DNA from: Heliocidaris erythrogramma
Lineage: Eukaryota; Echinodermata; Echinoidea; Camarodonta; Echinometridae
Direction of reading: 5' to 3'
NCBI GenBank assembly: GCA_025617745.1
Contig: CM046869.1
Coordinates: forward strand, 12,667,168 to 12,731,167
Length of the DNA stretch: 64,000 nt
Positions 37,301-41,902 of the stretch are shown here, one piece after another (position 1 is the first letter of the stretch; each line of letters opens with the position of its first letter). The translations under genes and the position numbers were made by a program. The notes beneath the pieces are model-generated. The model was not told the origin of the DNA. It did no database searches and saw nothing but the letters and a program-made list of their open reading frames with translations.

Positions 37301-37672
37301 ATTCAGTCACTCATTACACAATCGCCCTTGAAATTATTCACTTCTCAACCATTTATTTGATTATATATGTATTTGTCCACTTCCTCAGGGAGAGCAGAAA
37401 CTCAGATCGCTATCCAAGAAGAGAAGGCCAGAATGGAGGCTGTGAAACTCAAGGAATCCCTGAAGATGGCTAACAGTAAAAAGAAGAAAAAGAAGAAAGG
37501 TGCTAAGAAGCGGACTAAATCTCCAGCGTCCAACAGATCCTGCTTGTCCTCGGCTAAGTCTGGTGCTAGCGTCGTCTCGTCCAGGTCAAAGGTCACAGAG
37601 GGCGCTAGACCCATATCAGCGATATCAGCATTAGGATTGGATCCAGATGAAGTGTTCAATGAAACATTGTGA
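10298..37672 (+). CDS. Large 16-exon gene, uncharacterised Ser/Pro-rich basic protein (~1030 aa)
   Basis: Exons: 10298-10378, 13901-14136, 14809-14993, 18240-18473, 23380-23576, 24329-24441, 24807-25821, 27146-27259, 27665-27796, 28238-28320, 28531-28616, 29076-29173, 30171-30262, 30832-30903, 34876-34946, 37389-37672. They sum to 3093 nt, exactly 1031 codons, with matching phase at all 15 junctions. The N-terminal half is low-complexity (Ser, Pro, Arg), with a hexaproline near residue 257 and an acidic stretch near 507-520. Better-ordered parts are residues 860-935 (EVFNLHRHLTRSGVKVSYKT, LPSNMSLNLLSKPAAWLGE) and a charged helix with a poly-lysine tail (AIQEEKARMEAVKLKESL, then KKKKKKK). No catalytic domain or signal peptide is seen. 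The basic tail could direct nuclear, centrosomal or microtubule binding, but that is a guess. I do not recognise the family. Confidence 0.85.
10743..10943. repeat. Fold-back repeat in intron 1
   Basis: The arm containing AGCCAGGATTGGCTTCGTGA plus ATGTAAAAAA (about 10754-10798) is repeated in reverse complement at about 10884-10932, including a matching T run. It could fold into a hairpin with an 85-base loop. Probably a small fold-back MITE; no clear target duplication found. Confidence 0.7.
11011..11830. mobile_element. hAT-like element with internal tandem repeats
   Basis: About four tandem units of roughly 180 bases, each beginning near GGTGCTACGAGCCGTTATC (11130, 11345, 11530 and 11705) and containing TCAGAGCTTTCGCGCTTTGC and a CATACAGTGCAGTATT word. 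Left G run (11026-11038) and right C run (11787-11807) bracket the array. The flanks CATAGACT (11003-11010) and CATAGAAT (11831-11838) match at 7 of 8 bases, so it may be an 8-bp target duplication. Confidence 0.6.
11840..13285. other. Intron 1 interior, nothing recognised
   Basis: AT-rich, with no exon-like open frame flanked by convincing splice sites and no repeat that I could delimit. Confidence 0.5.
13287..13436. mobile_element. Short inverted-repeat MITE
   Basis: Left end GGTTATGAACCCACGGCCAT is matched in reverse complement by ATGGCCGAGGGTTCATAAGC. The interior shares ACTGTGTACTTAAGAGAT with the MITE at 29600-29751, so both belong to related families. Confidence 0.7.
13901..14136 (+). 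CDS. Large gene exon 2
   Basis: Acceptor CTGGTTTCAG, donor CTTG/GTTAGT. Enters in phase 0 and leaves in phase 2; encodes YWLEPTAAALAKLEEIQSS through VNIQKTA. Contains a short predicted helix (AAALAKLEEIQSSI) and then a Ser/Pro-rich stretch. Confidence 0.85.
14809..14993 (+). CDS. Large gene exon 3, with GC donor
   Basis: Acceptor TTGTTTTTCAG. Encodes WGSNTSIPDLIKAQGERQKQ through TPGAFIA. The only plausible donor is GCAG/GCAAGT: a non-canonical GC donor in otherwise ideal context. Phase 1 then matches exon 4 exactly (GCA G + TC). Confidence 0.82.
15534..15947 (+). other. Acidic open frame of unknown nature in intron 3
   Basis: An open frame of up to 137 codons with an acidic stretch (EEDENRDETSEEDN, SSDDDEDG) followed by QRIVAWEYEPLPRGERGYNV. 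The first ATG is at 15546. Directly after it lies TTAACCCTATAGG, then GGGTTAA 35 bases on. Acidic N-termini and TTAA-CCC ends occur in piggyBac transposons, so it may be the N-terminal remnant of such a transposase. I see no transposase core, so this remains a weak guess. Confidence 0.3.
15960..17350. other. Intron 3 interior
   Basis: Contains a GC-rich patch with GCCGCGCCGGGCCGCGCCGG (about 16119-16140), and near 17129-17149 the end-like word TTTTTTGAGACACCCTGTA. That resembles the inward end of a mariner element (TACAGGGTGTCxCAAA), but no partner end was found. A G run lies at 17268-17283. Confidence 0.45.
17359..18197. mobile_element. TATGCCTCCGCC inverted-repeat element with AGGTCA arrays
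   Basis: Ends are a perfect 12-bp inverted pair, TATGCCTCCGCC (17359-17370) and GGCGGAGGCATA (18186-18197). Inside the left end is a hairpin (CCTCCGCCCACTGCAGGTGG), then CGTCCGTCCGTCCGT. Two tandem units follow, each with CTCGCGATAACTTCAAAA, GATTAGATTTTGGGGTCTCA and a cluster of AGGTCA half sites (17544-17573 and 17694-17723). A SINE is inserted at 17862-18027. Same family style as 31355-32287. Confidence 0.75.
17862..18027 (+). repeat. SINE copy in fold-back form with 19-bp target duplication
   Basis: Related to the SINE at 1028-1214 through ATCGTATGCTCAATCTGTAA and the 3' end CATCAAGCTTCTTCGGTTAC. The tRNA head is missing. Instead, a left arm inverted relative to the right arm (TTTTACTCCCAGTGTT versus AACACTGGGAGTAAAA) makes a hairpin. 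The 19-bp direct repeat TGTAAGTCATCAATGGTAA flanks it at 17843-17861 and 18028-18046. Confidence 0.85.
18240..18473 (+). CDS. Large gene exon 4
   Basis: Acceptor TTTGTGATGACAG, donor TTAT/GTAAGT; phase 1 at both ends. Encodes VKGAKSVMYDAGSRPPSGRP through NTLEEFLRCQPNGHKHEL. Serine cluster and then a mildly acidic helix (HDVFEMMEAAN). Confidence 0.87.
18926..20922. mobile_element. 2-kb fold-back transposon with tandem-repeat arms, 8-bp target duplication
   Basis: The left arm (about 18926-19150) is a chain of about 20-base modules built on GGTCCGATAG, AGAAGGTTCGATAGACCGA and variants. The right arm (about 20630-20922) is its reverse complement. Outermost ends are GGGGTCATCCCTATAGCT and, inverted, GGTTACAGCCCTATAGCT. 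The perfect direct repeat GTACAGAC flanks it (18918-18925 and 20923-20930). The 1.5-kb middle holds a purine-rich tract (19215-19330) and G/C runs but no gene. The architecture resembles the TU fold-back elements of sea urchins. It lies in intron 4. Confidence 0.88.
21243..21420. mobile_element. Mariner-type MITE flanked by TA
   Basis: Starts CAGTCAAACCTGTCT and ends with its reverse complement AGACAGGTTTGACTG. TA lies on both sides (21241-21242 and 21421-21422). Internal repeats of GGCCACCTGTCTATAG. No coding capacity; probably mobilised by a Tc1/mariner transposase. Confidence 0.85.
21873..22469. mobile_element. TTAA-flanked MITE, 597 bp
   Basis: Ends AGGGAAATCCAACC and the inverted match of AGGGCAATCCAACC, flanked by TTAA at 21869-21872 and 22470-22473. 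Sub-terminal words are also inverted (AAGTTATGAATTTTTGAAAG versus CATAACTTTCTTATTCC), so long arms are partly preserved. Confidence 0.82.
22480..23370. other. Rest of intron 4, no exon seen
   Basis: The open frame 22755-22973 (CNVRQSAGTDQSELL...) lacks a good acceptor and donor and does not preserve phase, so I do not call it an exon. Confidence 0.5.
23380..23576 (+). CDS. Large gene exon 5
   Basis: Acceptor TTCTTTCTTTTCAG, donor AGCAG/GTTTGT (weak but in phase). Phase 1 in, phase 0 out. Encodes SKLSAAYADERNITPPPPPP through DRDIGELYIKQ. The proline run and the acidic C-terminal part suggest disordered sequence. Confidence 0.83.
23577..24328. other. Intron 5, nothing recognised
   Basis: AT-rich intron without a delimitable repeat. 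It separates exons 5 and 6, which join in phase 0. Confidence 0.5.
24329..24441 (+). CDS. Large gene exon 6
   Basis: Acceptor TTATCATTTTGCAG, donor GATAG/GTAAGG. Phase 0 in, phase 2 out. Encodes PSHVPPQLLRRPTPEPLKLS through EEYSTDED, with the split Arg codon completed by exon 7. Confidence 0.87.
24470..24562 (+). repeat. SINE 3' tail in intron 6
   Basis: Contains ATACTGATGAGGCTACCCTG and then AATAAAGCCATTATTATTAT, the same tail as the SINE ending at 58962. Only the 3' part is recognised here. Confidence 0.6.
24807..25821 (+). CDS. Large gene exon 7 (longest exon, 1015 nt)
   Basis: Acceptor TTCTTTTTGGCAG, donor AATCT/GTAAGT. Phase 2 in, phase 0 out. Encodes FSGAPSPQLSPDIEVQS through RPSMEKKS, 338 codons without a stop. 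Basic Ser/Arg segments (RKSIVQKKRPSSASSRSTR) alternate with an acidic patch (QDESDEESDEEQ), then a possible helix (DDIMDAINNNGMSQLLDNL). The antisense open frame at 25272-25511 is a shadow. Confidence 0.9.
25822..27145. other. Intron 7, no gene seen
   Basis: Ordinary AT-rich intron. Two A/T-rich stretches near 26150-26300 have no clear structure. Confidence 0.5.
27146..27259 (+). CDS. Large gene exon 8
   Basis: Acceptor TCATTTCTAACAG, donor CTACAA/GTGAGA; phase 0 at both ends. Encodes FVEQQIARPTSRLGSYQDLE through SPRSTALQ, 38 codons. Confidence 0.87.
27450..27655. repeat. CT-rich microsatellite
   Basis: Imperfect (CT)n with interspersed T and A, directly before exon 9. It doubles as an extended polypyrimidine tract for that acceptor. 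The leucine/serine-rich open frame across it is an artefact. Confidence 0.85.
27665..27796 (+). CDS. Large gene exon 9
   Basis: Acceptor CTCCCCTAAATAG after the CT tract, donor CCTAAG/GTATAA. Phase 0 at both ends; 44 codons encoding RARPRSAVLKAKPQVSPHRC through FVNSNVPK. Confidence 0.83.
27895..28020 (+). repeat. tRNA-derived SINE 5' fragment
   Basis: Resembles the head of the SINE at 34051: GTCTAATGGATATGTCATCGG, a B-box-like GTGGTTTGAGTTCC, and the shared CATGGCACTTATGTCCTTTGG. It is truncated before the 3' tail. Confidence 0.6.
28238..28320 (+). CDS. Large gene exon 10
   Basis: Acceptor AACCTCTTAACAG, donor AAAAG/GTAAGA. Phase 0 in, phase 2 out. Encodes KPVRRSSSPSAQTYSNSNKA then LVPTVRK; a Ser codon is split to exon 11. 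Confidence 0.87.
28531..28616 (+). CDS. Large gene exon 11
   Basis: Acceptor CCCTCTTCAG, donor CAAA/GTAAGT. Phase 2 in, phase 1 out. Encodes SKAEIQRNREAFKALKDGSL then KTTKAYGKQ, a likely charged helix. Confidence 0.87.
28935..29010 (+). repeat. SINE tail fragment in intron 11
   Basis: GTAAAGCACCGTGAGCATG followed by GGCACTATATAAATACC and a degenerate ATGT repeat, matching the GGCACTATATAGGAAAC tail of the SINE at 34051. Confidence 0.5.
29076..29173 (+). CDS. Large gene exon 12
   Basis: Acceptor ATTCATTTGGCAG, donor GATGAG/GTTAGT. Phase 1 in, phase 0 out. Encodes IVAEENRPSLGRALTSKGNQ then DGGKGSDNESIDE. Confidence 0.85.
29600..29751. mobile_element. MITE with CTGGGCCCCAT ends
   Basis: CTGGGCCCCAT at 29600 is inverted as ATGGGGCCCAG at 29741-29751, with sub-terminal TTATAAAGAG / CTCTTTATAA also inverted. 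It shares ACTGTGTACTTAAGAGAT (reverse orientation) with the MITE at 13287. Confidence 0.78.
30171..30262 (+). CDS. Large gene exon 13
   Basis: Acceptor CTATATTGTACAG, donor AAAAG/GTAAGT. Phase 0 in, phase 2 out. Encodes YPKSMREEEVFNLHRHLTRS then GVKVSYKTLK, part of the most ordered-looking segment of the protein. Confidence 0.88.
30560..30690 (-). pseudogene. Inverted decayed copy of exon 16 inside intron 13
   Basis: On the minus strand, ERAESQMAIQEETAKMEAEN then LKN...KRRKRRNG lines up with exon 16 GRAETQIAIQEEKARMEAVK then LKE...KKKKKKKG. The sequence before it (CTTCTTCAG) even keeps the acceptor-like CCTCAG context of exon 16. Downstream it diverges. It is in the wrong orientation to be spliced into the gene. 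Confidence 0.75.
30832..30903 (+). CDS. Large gene exon 14
   Basis: Acceptor AAATATCCTTCAG, donor CTCAA/GTAAGT; phase 2 at both ends. Encodes RGLVAPDEKNVNQCLDQLPS then NMSL. Confidence 0.87.
30952..31290. mobile_element. TTAA-flanked MITE in intron 14
   Basis: Left end AGGGAATTAGACGGTA, right end inverted AGGTATTTAGACCTGG; both also share AAGAGGGC. TTAA lies at 30948-30951 and 31291-31294. Confidence 0.78.
31355..32287. mobile_element. TATGCCTCCGCC inverted-repeat element with AGGTCA arrays, second copy
   Basis: Perfect 12-bp ends TATGCCTCCGCC (31355-31366) and GGCGGAGGCATA (32276-32287), an internal hairpin, CGTCCGTCCGTCTGTC, then five tandem units. Most units contain ACCGCGATATCT or ACCACGATTTCT, CTGATTAGATTTTGGGGTA and an AGGTCAAAGGTCA-like cluster (31539-31566, 31697-31726, about 31823-31851, about 31990-32019 and 32161-32190). 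A hAT element is inserted just beyond its right end. Confidence 0.78.
32298..33901. mobile_element. hAT element, non-autonomous, 1604 bp, 8-bp target duplication
   Basis: Starts CAGGGATGTAGCTACGG and ends CTAGCTACAACACTG (inverted CAGTGTTGTAGCTAG). The perfect 8-bp repeat GGAGACGC flanks it at 32290-32297 and 33902-33909. Sub-terminal GGTGGGCGG / CCGCCCACC and GCACCCACCACT motifs are typical of such elements. No transposase frame is visible. An inserted CpG-rich patch lies near 32600-32650. Confidence 0.9.
34051..34418 (+). repeat. Full-length tRNA-derived SINE with ATT tail
   Basis: The head GTCGTAGTCGAGTGGTTTAA is tRNA Ser/Leu-like, with B box GGGTTTGAACCCC near 34102-34114. It continues with CACTTATGTCCCTGGGCAAG, ATGGGTACCTGGTAGGATG and CACTAAAGCGCTTTGG, and ends GGCACTATATAGGAAAC plus (ATT)n. 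Related copies or fragments lie at 24470, 27895, 28935 and 58670. Confidence 0.82.
34876..34946 (+). CDS. Large gene exon 15
   Basis: Acceptor TTTTTAAAACCAG, donor TTGA/GTAAGT. Phase 2 in, phase 1 out. Encodes NLLSKPAAWLGETYQKYQIA then ENAL. Confidence 0.87.
35483..36287. mobile_element. TACCCCCGCC inverted-repeat element with 160-bp tandem units
   Basis: Ends TACCCCCGCC (35483-35492) and GGCGGGGGTA (36278-36287). After a GGTCGGGCGGTCGGTC block come four full units and one partial unit of about 160 bases, each starting near TTGCGGATCGAACTACTT (35577, 35738, 35898, 36058 and a partial at 36218). The conserved GAAGATGTGCAAGACATATT and GTTGCCATGGTAACGGCATA recur in the full units. Open frames here are repeat artefacts. 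Confidence 0.8.
36450..37211 (+). pseudogene. CR1/L2-like LINE 3' fragment
   Basis: Encodes the C-terminal reverse-transcriptase region: FHLRNISRIRKF, SLILSRLDYCNGLLSSIP, SRLQCLQNWAARLVF, LLRSLHWLPIQKRIIFKLVL and LVLYVYKSINNQAPGYIS. After one frameshift it continues CIQLWNNLPLTIRQSASIKT then FKKAVKSYLF and a stop. It ends with (GTATT)n at 37185-37211, a typical LINE 3' repeat. It lies in intron 15 in the same direction as the host gene. Confidence 0.85.
37389..37672 (+). CDS. Large gene exon 16 (last, with stop)
   Basis: Acceptor TTGTCCACTTCCTCAG; phase 1 in. Encodes RRAETQIAIQEEKARMEAVK, a charged helix, then KKKKKKKGAKKRTKSPAS (nuclear-localisation-like) and a Ser-rich tail ending ARPISAISALGLDPDEVFN... 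with TGA at 37670-37672. The coding sequence includes AGGTCAAAGGTCA. A possible polyadenylation signal AATAAA lies at 38416-38421. Confidence 0.9.
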
Positions 37673-37744
37673 ATGTGTCGGAGGAGCCATCTGGGACCGA
37701 CAACATTTTTAGGTTGTGAAGAAAGTCTACTCTCTGCAACCTCT

Positions 37745-38201
37745 GTTAAAGGCCATACAGGGCGATAGACCCATATCAGCAATATCAGCTTTAAGGATGG
37801 ATCAAGATGAAATGTTGAATGAAGCAGTGTGAATGTATCAGAGGAACCATTTGGGATACATTGATAAAAACTTTTAAGGTTTTGAATTTATAAGACGTAC
37901 TTTCTGCATCCTCTGTCAAAGGTCACAGAGGGTGTTAAACCTGTAACATATTGAGAGAGATAGTTGTGATACGTGCACCAGTGCATGCTCATAGGTCAAC
38001 TTGTGGAGTTTCAGTTGGTTTCCTCCCATATGTAAAATCTCTACGAGAGGGAACTATTTAGATCTCCATGAATTTGATCTTTGTATGAGCGTGTGTGTGC
38101 ATGTCACAACTATCTCTCGTCTAGTAGCTATGGATCGACCCAGATTAGCAATATTAGCTGTAGGAGTGAATCCAAATGAAATGTTGAATGAAGCAGAGTG
38201 A
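37745..38201 (+). repeat. Two extra tandem copies of the gene's terminal codons and 3' UTR
   Basis: The 66-nt end of the coding sequence (37607-37672) recurs at 37767-37832, exactly 160 bases on, and at 38136-38201. Both copies keep 21 open codons plus TGA: RPISAISALRMDQDEMLNE and RPRLAILAVGVNPNEMLNE. The preceding TCAAAGGTCACAGAGGG word also recurs (near 37588 and 37917), and the third unit is split by about 180 bases. In the reference transcript all of this is 3' UTR. Confidence 0.85.
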
Positions 38202-38886
38202 ATACACGTAGGTCAGAGAAAGCATCCAGGACCAGGAGCATCAATCCGTTTTTTTGGATTGGGGGGCAAGATAGCCTAATGGTACCCTTCATGATCTTTT
38301 TCAAGCCTCTTAATTATCAGCTTCTCCAGTTACATGAAGCAGGGAAAATTAGAGAATTTGCGTGCAGAGCAACCGTCAACTTTTAGCAGTTCTCACATTT
38401 GTTAATACAAGCCAAAATAAATACCGGTACTGATTCTTGTCAAGTCTACATTTTGCACCATTTCACAACAATGGCTTTTGCTTACTCAAGTGTAAAATGT
38501 CTTAAGATGTTTTGGTGTCATTTGATGGAAGAGACCCTAAGCTATCCACAGGTATGAAAAGTTCCTACAAATATTTTGAAATATTTATTTAGGGAGACTT
38601 TTTCTGGCTGTTAACTTTTTTCTGGGACACACTGTAGAGAGAGAGAGAGAAGAGAGCTGTTGTTGCAGTACCTGCATTGGTAATAGAATCAGATTGAATA
38701 TTTAATTTGATATTGTGAACCTCCTGGCAGGTAGGATAATTTATGTAAAGAGAGGTATAATTAATAGATTTCTGCCCTAGGATAATATTCAGGTTGGTGA
38801 ACAGTAAAAATTTCATAGTAAGCAGCCAGCTAAGAATGCTCTATCTCAACCAGATTAAGTGTTGAAAGGTGAAAGGCTGTGCATTA
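38202..38886. other. 3' UTR and flank of the large gene
   Basis: AT-rich. AATAAA at 38416-38421 is the best polyadenylation candidate. The word CTGGGACACACTGTAG near 38622-38637 resembles one end of a mariner element, but its partner was not found. Short GA tract at 38638-38651. Confidence 0.5.
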
Positions 38887-39157
38887 GGCCCCCCCCAAAA
38901 AAAATTGTATTGGTGTAACCCGCCTGACCCTAAAAATGTCGCCGACCCTAGGTTATTTTTTTTTTTTTGCTATCGATATCGCGTATCGTGCTGCCTTTGC
39001 GATCGCAATCGAAAAACCCTGAAGTGTTGCGGACAGAACTAGCTGCGTGTATTATGTACTATACTGTCGTAAAAAAAAAAAAAAAAAAAAATCCCGACCT
39101 ACCTACCCTATTTTTCAGTGACCCGTTACGCCAATACAACAATTTTTTTGGGGGGCC
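38887..39157. mobile_element. Harbinger-like MITE flanked by TTA
   Basis: Starts GGCCCCCCCCAAAAAA; its right end is the inverted match (TTTTTTTGGGGGGCC), and the inner ATTGTATTGGTGTAAC / GTTACGCCAATACAAC also pair. TTA flanks it at 38884-38886 and 39158-39160, the target size of PIF/Harbinger elements. Confidence 0.8.
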
Positions 39158-39492
39158 TTAGTTGATGCTGTGCTGGTTGTATTGGTAACTACCAGGTTGC
39201 AATCAAATGCATTTGTTGTGAGGGTTAAGAGAGTGGTTTGGCCATATGAGCATTAGAGTAAACATTTCATTTTTTCAAACCTGTAATCACCTATTGCCAT
39301 TGATTGCTCTTTTGCTTCAAGATATTTTGATGTGGGAGTGAGTTGTGGGGGCTGGATTTTCAGAGTGGGAATTACAGTAGAACTATTTTATTCATAATTA
39401 TTTTCTTTTTACCTGCTAAGAACTCAAGTATTAAATTCTATTTTGATTTTATTAGTGTATGCTTGTAGATAAGCAAGTAGGGAGACCTACAC

Positions 39493-39628
39493 GGGGCGTT
39501 TCATCAAGTGTCTTGTCAGTGATTTTTACTGACAAATTTGCTCTCGGCCAATCAGATGCAAGGATTTCGGTAGCTTATAACAGTTATTGCAACTTGTCAG
39601 TGATGACAAGTTTTATGAAACAGGGCCC
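39493..39628. mobile_element. Short inverted-repeat MITE
   Basis: GGGGCGTTTCATCAAGTG with CTTGTCAGTGA on the left pairs with CTTGTCAGTGATGACAAG and ATGAAACAGGGCCC on the right. No target duplication was found. Confidence 0.65.
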
Positions 39629-39659
39629 AGGTGTAAGTCCTGTCACAAAGACTTAATGA

Positions 39660-40180
39660 TTGAGGATTAATGCATTACAAGAGGGGGCAAGCACATTGGT
39701 GTGGTTTGAATCCAGGACCTTCTGGTTGTTAGACCACTGCTTTACCACTGAACCATCACTCCTCCATCATATTCTAATTGTAAGAAATGCTCAAAATTGT
39801 TCTCATATAGTTTGTGATGGAACTTCACTGAAATCAGCTAATCCAGTTGTGGCCTTAAAACCTGAAATATAAAAAAGACTCATTTCAGTACTGTAGTGGC
39901 TTGTGGAAGAATTTTTTGTAACTTCCATCTTGGTGGAGGAAATTGCGTGTTTTTTTTATATTCATTTTAATAAGGGTTTTTAAGAAGAAAAAGATTATGT
40001 TACAAGAAAATGATATATTGCAGCTCTGACTATGATGTGGTTTTAGTCTCATGGATGATTATTTATAGCAATATTTTAGTGTCATTGTTGTTCAGCGTGT
40101 GCAAATTAATCCGAATCCATCCAACTTATATAATCTTGTGATATATACACCTTGAAATTTAGATTTTTTTCTGAAATAGA
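39660..40180. other. Intergenic, no gene seen
   Basis: AT-rich. The tRNA-like stretch GGTTTGAATCCAGGACCTTC near 39699-39718 looks like a worn SINE B box, without a recognisable A box. Confidence 0.45.
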
Positions 40181-40184
40181 CATT

Positions 40185-40525
40185 GGCCTGAATTCACAAA
40201 GGTGGTAATAGATTTGTACAATGGTTTATGCCGATTTTGTTGTATCAAATAATGAACGCGCGTGATTAGCAAAGTGCGCAAATTTAACGCTGGTTGCCAT
40301 GGTTTAGACCATGGTTTATGTAAATTTATGCACAGTTTATTTCAATTAATAGACATAAACCATGGTCTAAACCATGGCAACTAGCGTTAAATTTGCGCAC
40401 TTTGCTAATCAGGCGCATTCATTATTGGATCTTTCTAAGTGTACGCACAAAATCAAGCGCACTTATACCACAAAATCGGCATAAACCATGGTACAAATCT
40501 ATTACCACCTTTGTGAATTTGGGCC
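40185..40525. mobile_element. 341-bp near-complete palindrome (fold-back MITE)
   Basis: The outer arms GGCCTGAATTCACAAAGGTG and GGTAATAGATTTGTACAATG pair with the far right end, and the inner arms TTAGCAAAGTGCGCAAATTT and TGGTTTAGACCATGGTTTAT pair around 40290-40410. Most of the element is self-complementary. ATT flanks both ends (40182-40184 and 40526-40528). Confidence 0.82.
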
Positions 40526-41769
40526 ATTATGTTTTGAAAAGTACTATGCAAATTTATAGTTAATTATCAATATGGTAAGTGTCAAATGTGCTGTAAATAT
40601 GGCACTAGAACTTTGTAATTTCATTCCATTAATGTTTGGTAAAAATCAGGGAAGATGAAGGAAAAATATCTTATTTGACATACATTTATGAATCTGGAAT
40701 TTAGGCAAAGTTAGAAACTGTAGCATGTAGTTCTTTTTGTACTCAAGATGAACACCTAAAACTTTGACATTACTGACTTTATGAATGTCAAAAGTTAGGT
40801 AAATTTGGACAAACTTAGATCATGGATGAATGTCTCAAAATATATGCAACAATACCTGTTCTGAGTGAAAACTATTTAATATTACAATTCTGGGGCACAC
40901 TACTTGTAGCTGTAAAGGCGGATTCACACCAAACACGACACACGACAAACGACACGACAGCACGACATGCTACACGATAAACGGCAAAAAAACAGTGCAC
41001 ACCACTCACGACATTCGCTAAAACGTCGTGCTGGAGAGAATGTGATGTCGTCTTCTATGATGAGAATGTCGTGATAGAATTCATTTCAAATTCATCATTA
41101 TATTCATCAAAATAATTGTAAACATAAGACGGAAGTTTTATATTTTGAAATCTTGAAATCATTTATTCTTTATTTGGATTTTCTGAAAGTTCTTAAATTG
41201 GTCATGTGACTATGTTGAAGAATTACAAAAGTGATATTTGCTGTTTATTCGGAATAATCACAGCTAGGTTTTCTTTCTTCATTATTGTGGTCGTGTGAGT
41301 ATATTATTGAAGAAATAGGCCTACATAAAATTGATGATCTTTGTTGTCTATTCGGAATAATTCAAGCAGTTTTTCGGGGGGGGGGGGGGGGGTTGGGAAC
41401 TAAAAAAAATAATTCTCTGACAAGCAAAAAAAAAAAGGTTTTCGTTCTAAAATGGGGGGGGGGGGGGTGGCACAATCAAAAAAAAAGGGGGGCACAATGC
41501 ATATTTTTCTTCCAAAAAGGGGAGGGGCACGGGCCGATTGTGCCCCTCCTACTAAATCCGCCACTGCTTTGGAACATAAATTTTGTTTGAAAATGGTGGT
41601 ATTCTCCGCGACAAACACCCACCGCACACTATATGGGGAGGGGGGGGGGGTTTGTCTTATACACTCACTCTTTACCATATTTTATAGACAAAATGACCAG
41701 AAAAATATATTTTCTTAATTGAAAATAGTTGTGCAGGCTTCTATATTTTATATGGATTTTGGGTACCTC

Positions 41770-41902
41770 CTGTGGCGGCACCAGTGGGGGGGGGGGGGGG
41801 GGGAATGGGGGGCAAAAGAAAATGTTGGGGGGGGGGGCAAGGGCGGACAAAATTATTGGGGGGGGGGCAAATGCCCCCCCCCCCCCCTTGGTGCCGCCAC
41901 TG
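41770..41902. mobile_element. hAT-like MITE with G/C core, 8-bp target duplication
   Basis: Starts CTGTGGCGGCACCAGTGGGG and ends TTGGTGCCGCCACTG. The perfect repeat GGTACCTC flanks it at 41762-41769 and 41903-41910. The interior is almost entirely G runs and then a C run. Glycine- or proline-rich open frames across it are artefacts. Confidence 0.88.
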
